From Bacteroidota bacterium (GTDB taxonomy: Bacteria > Bacteroidota > Bacteroidia > Bacteroidales > JADFUO01), in NCBI GenBank assembly GCA_030614305.1, contig JAUWKH010000017.1, forward strand, positions 1-12,023: DNA of 12,023 nt. Direction: 5' to 3'. A program made the position numbers and the translations under genes. The first letter of the stretch is position 1, and each line of letters starts with the position of its first letter. Positions 1-8,096 of the stretch are shown here, piece after piece. Under the pieces are notes generated by a model that saw only the letters and a program-made list of their open reading frames with translations, made no database searches and was not told the origin of the DNA.

Positions 1-979
1 CATAAACTGCATTCAGTAATTTATTTTGAGATGTTATATCAATTATAAATTCCGGTGTTTGTGTTGAACAGGCTTTGACTTTTAAGTCAGGTTCAGTGAT
101 TTTATATTCTTTTTGAATTGTTTTTTCAAAATCTTCAACATATTTAATGAATTTGTTTTGGGATTTTGCAGGAACAGTAATAATTGCATAAGCTTCTCTT
201 GCAATGGCATTGCGTAAATTTCCACCGTCAAAGACAAACAATTTCATACCATATCTATTTGTTGCATTCCATAAAAGTCTATTCAGTATTTTATTTGCGT
301 TTCCCAGTCCTTTTTGTATGTCGTCGCCTGAGTGTCCGCCTTTTAAACCGCCGACAGTAATTTTAAAAGCAGTAATATTATCCGGAACACTTTCTTTTGA
401 AAAATGAAGATTAGCCAAAGTGTCTTTGCCACCGGCACAACCGATGAATAGCTCACCTTCGTCTTCCGAATCAAGGTTTAATAATATATTGCTTTTAAGC
501 AGGTCGGGTTTTAAACCGAAAGCACCTGTTAGTCCGGTTTCTTCATCAATGGTAAAAAGACATTCAATAGGTCCGTGATCAATATCGTTAGCTTCAAGAA
601 TAGCTAACTCTGCAGCAATCCCAATGCCGTCATCAGCTCCGAGTGTTGTTCCTTTTGCTTTTACCCATTCTCCGTCAATCCATGCTTGGATGGGGTCATT
701 ATCAAAATCATGGACAATATCGCTGTTTTTTTCACAAACCATATCAATATGACTTTGCAGAACAACGGATTTTACATTTTCTTTTCCTTTTGAAGCGGGC
801 TTCCTGATCAAAATATTGCCTGTTTCATCCTGTATTGTTTCAAGATTATGTTTTTGCCCGAATTTGATTAAATATTCCGCAATTTTTTCTTCCTTTTTTG
901 ATGGACGTGGAATTTTTAATATTTCCGTAAAATAATACCAGAGCCGCTCCGGTTTCAGATTTAATAGTTCTTTGTTCAT
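1..979 (-). CDS. pepD: Cytosolic Xaa-His / non-specific dipeptidase (M20 family), C-terminus missing
   Basis: This is an open frame from an ATG at 979 running off the left edge; 326 codons are present, against about 485 in the family. It should be a cytosolic dinuclear zinc dipeptidase that cleaves dipeptides such as aminoacyl-histidine. Visible in the translation: SHIDMVCEKN (H77 metal ligand, D79), TTLGADDGIG (D116, bridging metal ligand), TIDEETGLTGA (E146 general base, E147 ligand), LNLDSED (D170 ligand), and GGLKGGHSGDDI at 210-221, which is typical of the lid/dimerisation domain. The H77-D116-E147-D170 spacing matches what I recall for Vibrio PepD. The last metal-binding histidine and the rest of the catalytic domain lie beyond the window, so whether the gene is intact cannot be judged. 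It lies 58 bases downstream of the hybrid kinase stop and has its own possible -7 box. Confidence 0.95.
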   Translation of the reverse strand, partial: MNKELLNLKPERLWYYFTEILKIPRPSKKEEKIAEYLIKFGQKHNLETIQDETGNILIRKPASKGKENVKSVVLQSHIDMVCEKNSDIVHDFDNDPIQAWIDGEWVKAKGTTLGADDGIGIAAELAILEANDIDHGPIECLFTIDEETGLTGAFGLKPDLLKSNILLNLDSEDEGELFIGCAGGKDTLANLHFSKESVPDNITAFKITVGGLKGGHSGDDIQKGLGNANKILNRLLWNATNRYGMKLFVFDGGNLRNAIAREAYAIITVPAKSQNKFIKYVEDFEKTIQKEYKITEPDLKVKACSTQTPEFIIDITSQNKLLNAVY

Positions 980-1009
980 TCGTAAAAATTTAATTTAATT
1001 AATATCAGG

Positions 1010-1017
1010 CAAATTTA
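1010..1017 (-). promoter_or_regulatory. Possible -7 box upstream of pepD
   Basis: On the minus strand this reads TAAATTTG, an exact match to the Bacteroidota -7 consensus TAnnTTTG. It lies 30 bases upstream of the pepD ATG, the same distance as in the better-supported rpsO promoter. No TTTG-like -33 element is found 18-20 bases further upstream, so the call rests on the -7 box alone. Confidence 0.4.
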
Positions 1018-1037
1018 ATAGAATTTATTCGTAATTT

Positions 1038-3029
1038 TTATTTCAAATACTTATCAATTAAAGAAAGAAGTTTTTTAGCTTTTATTGGTTTTGTTATATA
1101 ATCATCACAACCTGCCTCAAGGGATTTTTCTTTATCACCTTCCAGAGCAAAAGCTGTTTGAGCTATAATAGGAATATCTTTATTTATTTTTTTAAGCTGT
1201 TTTGTCACTTCATATCCGCTAATATCAGGAAGTTGAATATCCATTAAAACCAAGTCAATTTCTTTATTTGATTCAAATGTACTGATAGCATCCTTTCCTT
1301 TTTTAGTCCATAATAAGCATGCTTTGGTTCTTTTAAGTGCTAATTCAATAAATTGATAGACGATTATATTATCTTCAACAACAAGTATTGTTTTATCTTT
1401 CCAGTCATAAAATATTTTATCGGCTTTTGTGTCTGTGCTTATGGGTTTTTCTTCGGGGTCAAAGGGTAAGGTAAAAAAGAAGGTTGATCCTCCTGCCTTG
1501 CCGGCAGGCAGGTTTCCTCCCTCTGATTCAACCCATATTTTGCCACCTAATAATTTTAATAATTTTTCAGTTATTGCCAAGCCCAATCCGATTCCACCGT
1601 ATTTTCGTGTATGCGAGTCATCCGCCTGGCGAAAAAGTTCAAAAATTATTGATTGTTTATCTTCAGGAATACCTATTCCGGTATCTTTAACATAAAATTG
1701 CAGAAATGAAATGTCATTATCAGTTTTGACCGTATAACCAAATTCAATTGTTCCCTGATGAGTAAATTTAAAAGCATTTTTAATAAGATTATTTAAAATC
1801 TGGCGGAATTTTGTTTCATCGGTGCATATAGTATCTTCTCCTTCTTCCAATTCATTATTTATGATTATATCAATTTGATTGTTTTGAATTTTATCATATT
1901 TAATAAAAGCAGTATTAATATCTTTTAGAGTCTTATTTAATGAAAATTTATCTTTACTTATCTTAATTTCATCTGCTTCAATTAACGAGATGTCAATGAT
2001 GTCGTTTACAATTTGCAACAGATCATTTCCGCTTGTAAGGATATTGCTACTAAAGTCCTTTACTTCATCTACAGAAAGTTCGGAGTTGGCTAAAATTTCT
2101 GAAAAACCTATTATTCCATTTAACGGTGTACGAAGTTCGTGTGACATTGTGGCTAAAAATGCTGATTTCAGCCTATCGGATTCTTCGGCTCTTTTCAGTG
2201 CTTGTTTTAAATCGCTTTCAGCTTGTTTGCGATCGCTAATATCATGGAAAATTCCGAAAGCTCCCTCATATTTTCCTTCATTATTAACTGTTGGTGTTGC
2301 AGTTACAGCGATAATTCTTTGTTCTCCATTTTTTCTGATGATTGTAAGCTCATATTGGCTTGATTCTTCTTGTTTTCTTAATTTGGTTTGGTCAAGGACT
2401 TTCCTGAACATTTCAGGACTTGTGAATTCCTTTAGGTTCTTTCCAATCATTTCTTCTTTTGAATATCCGAAAATATTTGCTAAAGCTTGATTTACAAAAC
2501 TAAAATTTTCATTTTCGTCAGCATAAGCTATTCCTTCAATTATAGTTTCAATCAAAGTACGAAACTTTTCTTCCGATTCAGATAATTCTTTTGTTTGTTT
2601 ATTTACTAATTTTTCAAGCTCTTTTTTTTTGGTTCTTAATATATCTTCGGCTTTTTTTATACGAAGCATAGCATTAAGCTGTGAGGAAAATTCGGGTGCA
2701 GTAATTGGCATTGTAAGGAAGGCATCGGCACCTGATTCCAAACCTTTAATGCGGCTACTGATATCAGTTTCTATTGCTGTTATCAGGATAACAGGAATAT
2801 ATTTAACAATTTCATCTGATTTTAATTGCTTACAAACATCAAATCCATTCATATCAGGCATAACAATATCAAGAAGGATAACATCGGGTAATTTTTCTTT
2901 TGCTATTTTTATTCCGTCAATGCCTGATTGTGTGGTTAATACTTCGCAGCCAGGAAACATATCTTCTAACCGTGCTTTAATAGCAGTGAGGTTATTTTTT
3001 TTATCATCAATTGTTAATATTTTTTCCAT
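1038..3029 (-). CDS. Cytosolic hybrid histidine kinase: REC-PAS-HisKA-HATPase-REC
   Basis: 663 residues with no signal peptide or membrane segment, so it is probably a soluble phosphorelay hub. Domains in order: receiver 1 (about 3-124; acidic D8/D9, phosphoacceptor D54, T84); a linker helix; PAS (about 152-268, ending FHDISDRKQAE); HisKA with SHELRTPLNG (H297); HATPase_c with N box NNLIKNAFKF (N418), G1 DTGIGIP (449-455) and G2 GGIGLGLA (478-485); receiver 2 (about 546-660; E552/D553, D597, T625, K647). There is no DNA-binding output domain. Two oddities. Receiver 1 reads ADAFLTMPI, with Met107 where the conserved Lys of the KP motif belongs. NLPAGKAG (506-513), just before the GSTFFFTLPF end of the ATPase domain, is encoded by a GC-rich palindrome. 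The gene starts 12 bases after the PPDK-regulator stop, so the two are probably co-transcribed. Signal and target are unknown. Confidence 0.95.
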   Translation of the reverse strand: MEKILTIDDKKNNLTAIKARLEDMFPGCEVLTTQSGIDGIKIAKEKLPDVILLDIVMPDMNGFDVCKQLKSDEIVKYIPVILITAIETDISSRIKGLESGADAFLTMPITAPEFSSQLNAMLRIKKAEDILRTKKKELEKLVNKQTKELSESEEKFRTLIETIIEGIAYADENENFSFVNQALANIFGYSKEEMIGKNLKEFTSPEMFRKVLDQTKLRKQEESSQYELTIIRKNGEQRIIAVTATPTVNNEGKYEGAFGIFHDISDRKQAESDLKQALKRAEESDRLKSAFLATMSHELRTPLNGIIGFSEILANSELSVDEVKDFSSNILTSGNDLLQIVNDIIDISLIEADEIKISKDKFSLNKTLKDINTAFIKYDKIQNNQIDIIINNELEEGEDTICTDETKFRQILNNLIKNAFKFTHQGTIEFGYTVKTDNDISFLQFYVKDTGIGIPEDKQSIIFELFRQADDSHTRKYGGIGLGLAITEKLLKLLGGKIWVESEGGNLPAGKAGGSTFFFTLPFDPEEKPISTDTKADKIFYDWKDKTILVVEDNIIVYQFIELALKRTKACLLWTKKGKDAISTFESNKEIDLVLMDIQLPDISGYEVTKQLKKINKDIPIIAQTAFALEGDKEKSLEAGCDDYITKPIKAKKLLSLIDKYLK
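1492..1512. repeat. GC-rich imperfect palindrome inserted in frame in the kinase gene
   Basis: Arms CCTGCC (1492-1497) and GGCAGG (1507-1512) flank the self-complementary core TGCCGGCA (1499-1506), with T1498 as a single bulged base. The element is 21 bases and strikingly GC-rich against the AT-rich surroundings. It encodes most of NLPAGKAG in the kinase, between the ESEGG and GSTFFF parts of the HATPase domain, which are nearly adjacent in relatives. In sequence style it resembles dispersed palindromic elements of environmental bacterial genomes. Only one full copy is seen here. Confidence 0.75.
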
Positions 3030-3041
3030 ATTATTATTTTT

Positions 3042-3857
3042 TTAACTTTCCACAGACATTTTTACTTTACCAATAATTGCCAGAATTTCAGAAGCTATTT
3101 CTTCAATAGGTTTGCTGGTTACTTTAATAACCGACCATTTTGGTTGTCTGTTAAAAATTGATTGAGCATATTCCAGTTCACGCCTAACATAGTCAAGTGA
3201 TGCGTAATCACCGGTATTACCACCAAAATATTCTTCTCTTACCTGACGTAGTGCTGACAAACGCCTTGCATTTGTAGTTAAACAAAAAACCCTATCAGTA
3301 GGAATTTTAAAAAGTGCATCGGGTGGTTGTATACCAAGTATTATAGGTACATTTGCAACGAACCAGCCTTTGAAGGCAAGGAAAATACTTAGCGGTGTTT
3401 TAAATGTACGGGATACCCCTAATAAAACTATTTCTGCCTTATACAATTCATTGGTTCTCAAGCCATCATCATGATTGAATGCAAATTGCATAGAATCTAT
3501 TCGTTTAAAATAATTTCTATTTAACTCATGAAATAACCCTGGTTTTTGTGATGGTACATTCTCAAACTGATCTGCTAAACGTGATAAAAGAGGCCCCATT
3601 AAGTCAATGGTTTCTATGTTACGCAATCTTCCGGCTCTGACCATTGCCTGTCTTACATTATTTTTTACCAATGTATGAGCTATGGAAGCATTTGCTTTTA
3701 CTGCTTCTTCAACTACATTTAATACTTGTTCTTTGGTGCGGACTTCAGAAAATTTAATAATATCAACAGTTATATCAGGAAATTGTGTTAAAGCAGCATT
3801 AAGTGCTTGCCGGGCTGTTCTTCCTGTTCCATCGGAAACTACAAATATTGTATACAT
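3042..3857 (-). CDS. PEP synthase / pyruvate,phosphate dikinase regulatory protein (bifunctional kinase-pyrophosphorylase, DUF299)
   Basis: 271 residues, close to the usual 270-280. The family inactivates PEP synthase or PPDK by ADP-dependent phosphorylation of an active-site threonine and reactivates it by Pi-dependent, PPi-forming dephosphorylation, so it sets the pyruvate/PEP balance. Seen: N-terminal VVSDGTGRTA, a HDDG motif (about residues 129-132), and the P-loop LLGVSRTFKTPLSIFLA (GVSRTFKT at 147-154). The family usually has Ser where Phe152 stands. A further conserved stretch is RRLSALRQVREEYF. I chose the start at MYTIFVVSDGTGR (3857) over an ATG at 3878, because the extra MSFIFTK is translated heptad repeat and family members begin near this point. 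It is followed after 12 bases by the hybrid kinase and preceded by rpe. The target enzyme is not in the window, and PPDK versus PEP synthase cannot be decided here. Confidence 0.92.
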   Translation of the reverse strand: MYTIFVVSDGTGRTARQALNAALTQFPDITVDIIKFSEVRTKEQVLNVVEEAVKANASIAHTLVKNNVRQAMVRAGRLRNIETIDLMGPLLSRLADQFENVPSQKPGLFHELNRNYFKRIDSMQFAFNHDDGLRTNELYKAEIVLLGVSRTFKTPLSIFLAFKGWFVANVPIILGIQPPDALFKIPTDRVFCLTTNARRLSALRQVREEYFGGNTGDYASLDYVRRELEYAQSIFNRQPKWSVIKVTSKPIEEIASEILAIIGKVKMSVES

Positions 3858-3863
3858 TTTAGT

Positions 3864-3923
3864 AAAGATAAAAGACAAAAGACAAAAGACAAAAGTAAAA
3901 AATTAAAAGACGAATTACGAATT
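3864..3923. repeat. Heptad tandem repeats filling the rpe / PPDK-regulator gap
   Basis: Four units of seven bases, AAAGATA then AAAGACA three times, run from 3864 to 3891, with a partial fifth to 3895. A second heptad, ACGAATT, occurs twice in tandem at 3910-3923 and overlaps the rpe stop codon. Together they take up most of the 64 bases between the two genes. The minus strand at 3897-3890 reads TACTTTTG, which fits a TAnnTTTG -7 box 32 bases before the chosen start, but no good -33 element accompanies it. Confidence 0.9.
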
Positions 3924-4575
3924 ATTCTTTTGATTTTAATTCAGAAATAGTTTTTTCAGGATTTTGTGAAGAAAATATAGTATAACCTGCTACTAAAACA
4001 TTAGTGCCGGCTTTTATTAAATCAGCAGCATTTGATAAAGTAACTCCTCCGTCAACTTCAATTAAAGCAGAAGAATCTGCATTATTGATAATTTGTTTTA
4101 ATTGTTTAATTTTCGAATATGTGTTTTTAATAAATTTTTGTCCGCCAAAACCCGGATTTACTGACATCACCAACACAACTTCAACATCAGAAATTATATT
4201 TTCAAGTAAATTAACATTCGTATGGGGATTAATGGCAACTCCTGCTTTAAGTCCTAATGATTTTATTGCCTGTATTGATCTGTGTAAATGGGTGCATGCT
4301 TCGTAATGGACGCTTATAATATCAGCACCTGCATTTTTAAATTTTTCAAAATAACGATCAGGATCAATTATCATCAGATGAACATCAAGAGGTTTTTGAG
4401 CATATTTTTTTATTTGTTTGATTACAGGAATACCAAATGAAATATTCGGAACAAAAACACCATCCATAACATCAATATGAAACCAGTCAGCTTCACTGCG
4501 ATTGATCATTTCAATATCACTACGGAGATTTGCAAAATCGGCTGATAAAATAGAAGGAGCGACTAGATGACTCAT
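3922..4575 (-). CDS. rpe: Ribulose-phosphate 3-epimerase
   Basis: 217 residues, the full family length, as a single TIM barrel. The enzyme interconverts ribulose 5-phosphate and xylulose 5-phosphate in the pentose phosphate pathway in the cytosol, using a bound divalent metal. Seen: APSILSADFANL (S8), HIDVMDGVFVPNISFG (H33 metal ligand, D35 catalytic acid/base, D38), DVHLMI (H66 ligand), VMSVNPGFGGQKFI (phosphate-binding loop) and EVDGGV (D175, the second catalytic acid/base and metal ligand). The C-terminal phosphate-binding loop reads VAGYTIF rather than the commoner AGSAIF; variation there is not unusual. The start MSHLVAPSIL fits homologues. The gene lies behind the sigma-factor terminator and has its own promoter candidate, so it is probably transcribed independently of the sigma gene. 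The stop overlaps a heptad repeat. Confidence 0.97.
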   Translation of the reverse strand: MSHLVAPSILSADFANLRSDIEMINRSEADWFHIDVMDGVFVPNISFGIPVIKQIKKYAQKPLDVHLMIIDPDRYFEKFKNAGADIISVHYEACTHLHRSIQAIKSLGLKAGVAINPHTNVNLLENIISDVEVVLVMSVNPGFGGQKFIKNTYSKIKQLKQIINNADSSALIEVDGGVTLSNAADLIKAGTNVLVAGYTIFSSQNPEKTISELKSKE

Positions 4576-4591
4576 ATATATATATTTGAAG

Positions 4592-4622
4592 CAAAATTAA
4601 TAAAAAGTATTATATGTCAAAG
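4592..4622 (-). promoter_or_regulatory. Promoter of rpe, Bacteroidota type
   Basis: On the minus strand CTTTG (4622-4618) is followed after 18 bases by TAATTTTG (4599-4592), an exact TAnnTTTG -7 box. It sits between the sigma-factor terminator and the rpe ATG at 4575, leaving a very short leader. The -7 box has the same sequence as the one upstream of rpsO. Confidence 0.65.
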
Positions 4623-4632
4623 TGTATAGAAC

Positions 4633-4662
4633 AAAAAAAGCGTTCTGTTTTAAGAACGCTTT
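4633..4662 (-). terminator. Intrinsic terminator of the primary sigma factor gene
   Basis: A perfect 10-bp stem, AAAGCGTTCT (4637-4646) with AGAACGCTTT (4653-4662), has a 6-base loop. On the minus strand the stem's trailing T's continue into four more (4636-4633), giving a seven-base U tract. The stem begins four bases after the sigma gene stop codon, so it ends that transcript cleanly. The plus-strand side has no comparable U run. Confidence 0.9.
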
Positions 4663-4666
4663 AAAT

Positions 4667-5530
4667 TTATCCCAAATAAGTTTTTAGAATTTTGCACCGC
4701 GAAGTATGTTTTAATCTTCTTATCGCTTTTTCTTTTATTTGTCGCACTCTTTCACGAGTCAAATCAAATTTTTCACCGATTTCTTCAAGTGTCATAGGAT
4801 GACTACCGTTTAACCCGAAATAAAGTCTTATAACATCTGCTTCACGGGAAGTTAAAGTAGAAATTGCCCTGTCAATTTCTTTTCTAAGCGACTCATAAAG
4901 TAATTCGGTTTCAGGAGTATTACTTTCATCCATCTTAAGCACATCATACAAATTATTATCCTCATCCTGAATCAAAGGTGCATCCATTGAAATATGACGA
5001 CCGGCATTTTTCATTGATTCTTTTATCTCGCGTTCAGTAATCTCAAGCATATCAGCAATTTCTTCAGAATTTGGTTCTCTTTCAAATTTCTGTTCAAGTT
5101 TAGCATGAGCCTTATTAATTTTATTAATTGAACCGATTTTATTCAGAGGTAAACGAACAATTCGAGATTGCTCAGCTAATGCCTGTAAAATAGACTGACG
5201 TATCCACCAAACAGCATAAGAAATGAACTTAAATCCTCTGGTTTCATCAAATCTTTGAGCTGCTTTGATAAGTCCGAGATTACCTTCATTAATTAAATCG
5301 GGCAGAGTTAATCCTTGATTTTGATATTGTTTTGAAACGGAAACAACAAAACGTAAATTTGCTTTTGTAAGTTTCTCCAGAGCTAACTTATCGCCCTGTT
5401 TAATTTTTTGAGCTAATAGAACTTCTTCATCTGCTGTAATAAGATCTACTCTTCCTATTTCCTGGAGGTATTTATCCAATGAAGCGGTTTCACGATTCGT
5501 TACCTGTTTGGTAATTTTTAGTTGCCTCAT
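4667..5530 (-). CDS. rpoD: Primary (housekeeping) RNA polymerase sigma factor, short Bacteroidota form
   Basis: 287 residues. It directs core RNA polymerase to housekeeping promoters. Region 1.2 (about 14-45, [20 protein letters not shown]) is followed by region 2 (52-122) with [35 protein letters not shown] and [16 protein letters not shown]. Region 3 spans about 130-205, and region 4 about 218-275 with a helix-turn-helix [20 protein letters not shown]. Region 1.1 and the long non-conserved insert of proteobacterial RpoD are absent, as is normal for the primary sigma factor of this phylum, which recognises TTTG / TAnnTTTG promoters. The start [10 protein letters not shown] fits relatives. 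It lies 330 bases downstream of pnp and is followed at once by a strong terminator. I found no convincing consensus promoter in the gap upstream. The symbol could equally be given as sigA. Confidence 0.97.
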   Translation of the reverse strand: MRQLKITKQVTNRETASLDKYLQEIGRVDLITADEEVLLAQKIKQGDKLALEKLTKANLRFVVSVSKQYQNQGLTLPDLINEGNLGLIKAAQRFDETRGFKFISYAVWWIRQSILQALAEQSRIVRLPLNKIGSINKINKAHAKLEQKFEREPNSEEIADMLEITEREIKESMKNAGRHISMDAPLIQDEDNNLYDVLKMDESNTPETELLYESLRKEIDRAISTLTSREADVIRLYFGLNGSHPMTLEEIGEKFDLTRERVRQIKEKAIRRLKHTSRCKILKTYLG

Positions 5531-5653
5531 AATTTATATAATGTAAAATTTAATTGTAATTGGTAAAAATTGTACGAAATATCATTAATTAAGTTACAAA
5601 AAAATTTACTATTGGCTATCATTCTAAAATTTTACTATTTAGCCTGAATAATT

Positions 5654-5810
5654 CATCACGCAAAGACGCAGAGGCGCAAAGATTTGAATTGGAACAATTT
5701 AATACCTGCAATAGTTTTTATATTATAAAATTAAATATTTTAAACACTTATTACTAATTTACTTATTCTTTGCGGCTTAGCTCTCGAAAGTTTTCGGGAT
5801 TGCGAAAGAT
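5654..5810. repeat. Non-coding pnp/sigma gap with an inverted-repeat element on CGCAAAG units
   Basis: The 330-base gap (5531-5860) has no credible gene. Its left part carries an 8-bp tandem, ACGCAAAG, ACGCAGAG, GCGCAAAG (5658-5681). About 90 bases later CTTTGCGG (5768-5775) is the inverted counterpart, followed by a small hairpin (TCTCGAAA 5782-5789 with TTTCGGGA 5792-5799, one G-T pair) and another GCGAAAG. The arrangement suggests a roughly 150-bp repeat element with degraded inverted ends. Between 5682 and 5767 there is only AT-rich sequence. I saw no TAnnTTTG box on the minus strand here, so the promoter for the sigma gene is unresolved. Confidence 0.6.
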
Positions 5811-5860
5811 TTTATGAATAATGCAGGTTAGACCAGACTAAATATTAAAATCCGTAATTC

Positions 5861-7996
5861 CTAACTTTTCGATGGTCTGGATAATAAAACTTTTCGTGAA
5901 AGCTTTAATTTACCGGTTCTGCTATCAATACCTATTAGTTTAACTTCTATTTCATCACCAACTTTTAAAACACTTTCAACGTTTTCCAATCGACTCCATT
6001 CAATTTCAGAAATATGCAGTAATCCATCTTTACCTGGAAGTATTTCAACAAAAGCCCCGAAAGGAACAATGTTTTTAACAACGCCTTTGTATATATCTCC
6101 AATTTCCGGAATTGCAACTATTTGTTTGATTTTTTCTTTGGCAGCTTCAATATCTTCTTTGTTGCTTGATACGATATCAATAATTCCAAGATCGCCTTCT
6201 TCTTCAATAACGATAGTAGTATTGGTTTCCTCTTGAATTTCCTGGATAACTTTCCCTCCGGGGCCGATTATTGCACCGATAAATTCCTTATGAACTGTCA
6301 TTTTTTCAATTCTTGGAACATGAGGTTTGTAATCTTCACGTGGTTGAGAAATAGTTTTTTCCATTTCGGAAAGTATATGTATTCGTCCTTCTCTGGCTTG
6401 TTCAAGTGCTTCTTGAAGAATATCGAAAGAAAGTCCTTCAACTTTTATATCCATCTGACAGGCAGTAATTCCATCTTTTGTTCCTGCAATTTTAAAATCC
6501 ATATCACCAAGATGGTCTTCATCACCCAAAATATCCGAAAGTATAGCAAATTTACCTGATTCATTATCAGTTATCAAGCCCATAGCAATTCCGGAAACAG
6601 GTTTTGATATTTTAACACCGGCATCCATTAAGGCAAGTGTACCTCCGCAAACCGTAGCCATTGATGAAGATCCGTTGGATTCAAGTATATCTGAGACAAT
6701 CCTGATAGTATATGGGTTCTCCATATCGTCAGGAATAACGTGTTTTAATGCCCTCCTGGCAAGATTACCATGACCAATTTCACGCCGGCTGGTTCCACGA
6801 ATTGGTCTTACTTCGCCTGTGGAAAATGCAGGGAAATTGTAGTGCAGCAGAAAATCGCTTTTACCTTCAAATACAACACCATCAATAGTTTGTTTGTCAA
6901 GTTTTGTACCTAAAGTAACTGTTACGAGCGACTGTGTTTCACCACGAGTAAAAATTGCTGAGCCATGTGCAGCCGGCAGATAATCAACTTCAGACCATAT
7001 TGGTCTTATTTCATCTGATTTTCTTCCATCCAGACGAATTTTTTCATTTAATACAGCATTTCTCACTGCTTCTTTTTCAATATCATGAAAATAACGGTCA
7101 ATTAATTTGGCTTTTGCCTCTTTGTCTTCTTCTGATAAGGTGCTGATAAATTCGTTTTTTACTGCTTCAATAGCTTCAGACCTTTCATGCTTACAATTAT
7201 TACCTGATTTTGCTATTTGATAGAGTTTATCGTAAGTGGCTTGTTTTAATGCTTCTTTAAGTTCAGCATCATTTTCTTCGTGAGTATATTCTCTTCTTAC
7301 CTTTGACTTTTCAATCATTTCAGCCAGCTCAAGCTGTGCCTGACATTGGACTTTTATTGCATTATGAGCAACTTTAATAGCTTCAAGCATTACTTCTTCT
7401 GATACTTCTTTCATCCCGCCTTCAACCATAATAATATTATCTATAGTTGCTGCTACTATAAGGTCAAGTTCGGCAGTTTCTAACTCTTTAATTGAAGGAT
7501 TGATAATAAAATCTCCATTAATTTTTGCCACCCTGACTTCAGAAATTGGTCCGTTAAAAGGTATATCCGAAATAGTTAATGCCGAAGAAGCAGCTAATGC
7601 AGCCAATGCGTCGGGTGCAGTGTCATTGCTTCCTGAAATTAATGTAATTATTACCTGAGTGTCACCGTGGAAATCATCAGGAAATAAAGGGCGAAGTGCT
7701 CTGTCAACTAATCTTGCAATTAATATTTCATATTCCGAAGGTCGTGCTTCTCTTTTAAAAAAGCCACCGGGAAATTTTCCTGTTGCAGCATATTTTTCTT
7801 TATATTCAACAGTAAGTGGCATAAAATCAACATTTTCCCTTGCTTCTTTTGTTGCAACTACCGTGGCAATTAGCATAGTATCACCCATCTTAACTACAAC
7901 AGCTCCATCTGCCTGATTAGCTAACTTTCCTGTTTCTATTGAAATGGTTCTTCCATCATCTAATTCAATTTTTTTTGTAATAACTGATTTTGACAT
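5861..7996 (-). CDS. pnp: Polyribonucleotide nucleotidyltransferase (PNPase)
   Basis: 711 residues, full length. The enzyme is a phosphorolytic 3'-5' exoribonuclease that releases nucleoside diphosphates in mRNA turnover and forms a trimer. Domains: first RNase PH-like (about 8-145, with [10 protein letters not shown] and RALRPLFP), an all-helical linker (about 240-310), second RNase PH-like catalytic domain (about 325-545, with [24 protein letters not shown], the GSSSM phosphate-binding loop at 442-446 and acidic [15 protein letters not shown]492/D498), KH (about 560-625, GPGG at 578-581) and S1 (about 632-702, ending KLKLSRKVL). I set the start at [12 protein letters not shown] (7996). A longer frame opens at 8044, but its ATG lies in the rpsO terminator hairpin and its 16 extra residues have no family counterpart. 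rpsO lies immediately upstream, the classic rpsO-pnp pair. Expression may depend partly on read-through, since I see no clear promoter of its own. Confidence 0.97.
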   Translation of the reverse strand: MSKSVITKKIELDDGRTISIETGKLANQADGAVVVKMGDTMLIATVVATKEARENVDFMPLTVEYKEKYAATGKFPGGFFKREARPSEYEILIARLVDRALRPLFPDDFHGDTQVIITLISGSNDTAPDALAALAASSALTISDIPFNGPISEVRVAKINGDFIINPSIKELETAELDLIVAATIDNIIMVEGGMKEVSEEVMLEAIKVAHNAIKVQCQAQLELAEMIEKSKVRREYTHEENDAELKEALKQATYDKLYQIAKSGNNCKHERSEAIEAVKNEFISTLSEEDKEAKAKLIDRYFHDIEKEAVRNAVLNEKIRLDGRKSDEIRPIWSEVDYLPAAHGSAIFTRGETQSLVTVTLGTKLDKQTIDGVVFEGKSDFLLHYNFPAFSTGEVRPIRGTSRREIGHGNLARRALKHVIPDDMENPYTIRIVSDILESNGSSSMATVCGGTLALMDAGVKISKPVSGIAMGLITDNESGKFAILSDILGDEDHLGDMDFKIAGTKDGITACQMDIKVEGLSFDILQEALEQAREGRIHILSEMEKTISQPREDYKPHVPRIEKMTVHKEFIGAIIGPGGKVIQEIQEETNTTIVIEEEGDLGIIDIVSSNKEDIEAAKEKIKQIVAIPEIGDIYKGVVKNIVPFGAFVEILPGKDGLLHISEIEWSRLENVESVLKVGDEIEVKLIGIDSRTGKLKLSRKVLLSRPSKS

Positions 7997-8028
7997 GATA
8001 TTTGTGTGTGTTTTATTAATTTGTATAC

Positions 8029-8057
8029 AAAAAAAGGCAATCAAAATTGCCCTTTTT
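8029..8057 (-). terminator. Intrinsic terminator between rpsO and pnp
   Basis: On the minus strand AAAAAGGGCAAT (8057-8046) pairs across the loop TTTG with ATTGCCTTTTT (8041-8031), with one bulged base, and the T run extends through 8029 (seven T's). It begins 39 bases after the rpsO stop and ends 32 bases before the pnp start. A terminator between rpsO and pnp is also known in Escherichia coli, where leaky termination feeds pnp; the same arrangement is inferred here. Confidence 0.8.
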
Positions 8058-8096
8058 ACATCTGTAATTTAATTCTGTAATATAAAATGTATAAGA

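Noticed and set aside
204..407. Plus-strand 67-residue ORF
   Set aside because: It lies antisense to the conserved pepD frame and has no recognisable features.
1429..1695. Plus-strand ORFs opposite the hybrid kinase, and similar antisense ORFs opposite other genes
   Set aside because: They overlap strongly conserved minus-strand domains, show no recognisable domain, and arise from the low stop frequency on the complementary frame.
3858..3878. Longer start of the PPDK regulator at 3878
   Set aside because: The seven extra residues are translated heptad repeat. MYTIFVVSDGTG is the expected family start.
5830..5878. AGACCA/TGGTCT inverted repeat around the pnp stop as a terminator
   Set aside because: Only six base pairs with a 37-base loop and no U tract, so it is likely chance.
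7997..8044. N-terminal extension of pnp (start at 8044)
   Set aside because: The ATG and first codons lie within the rpsO terminator hairpin, and the 16 extra residues precede the usual start of the PNPase family.
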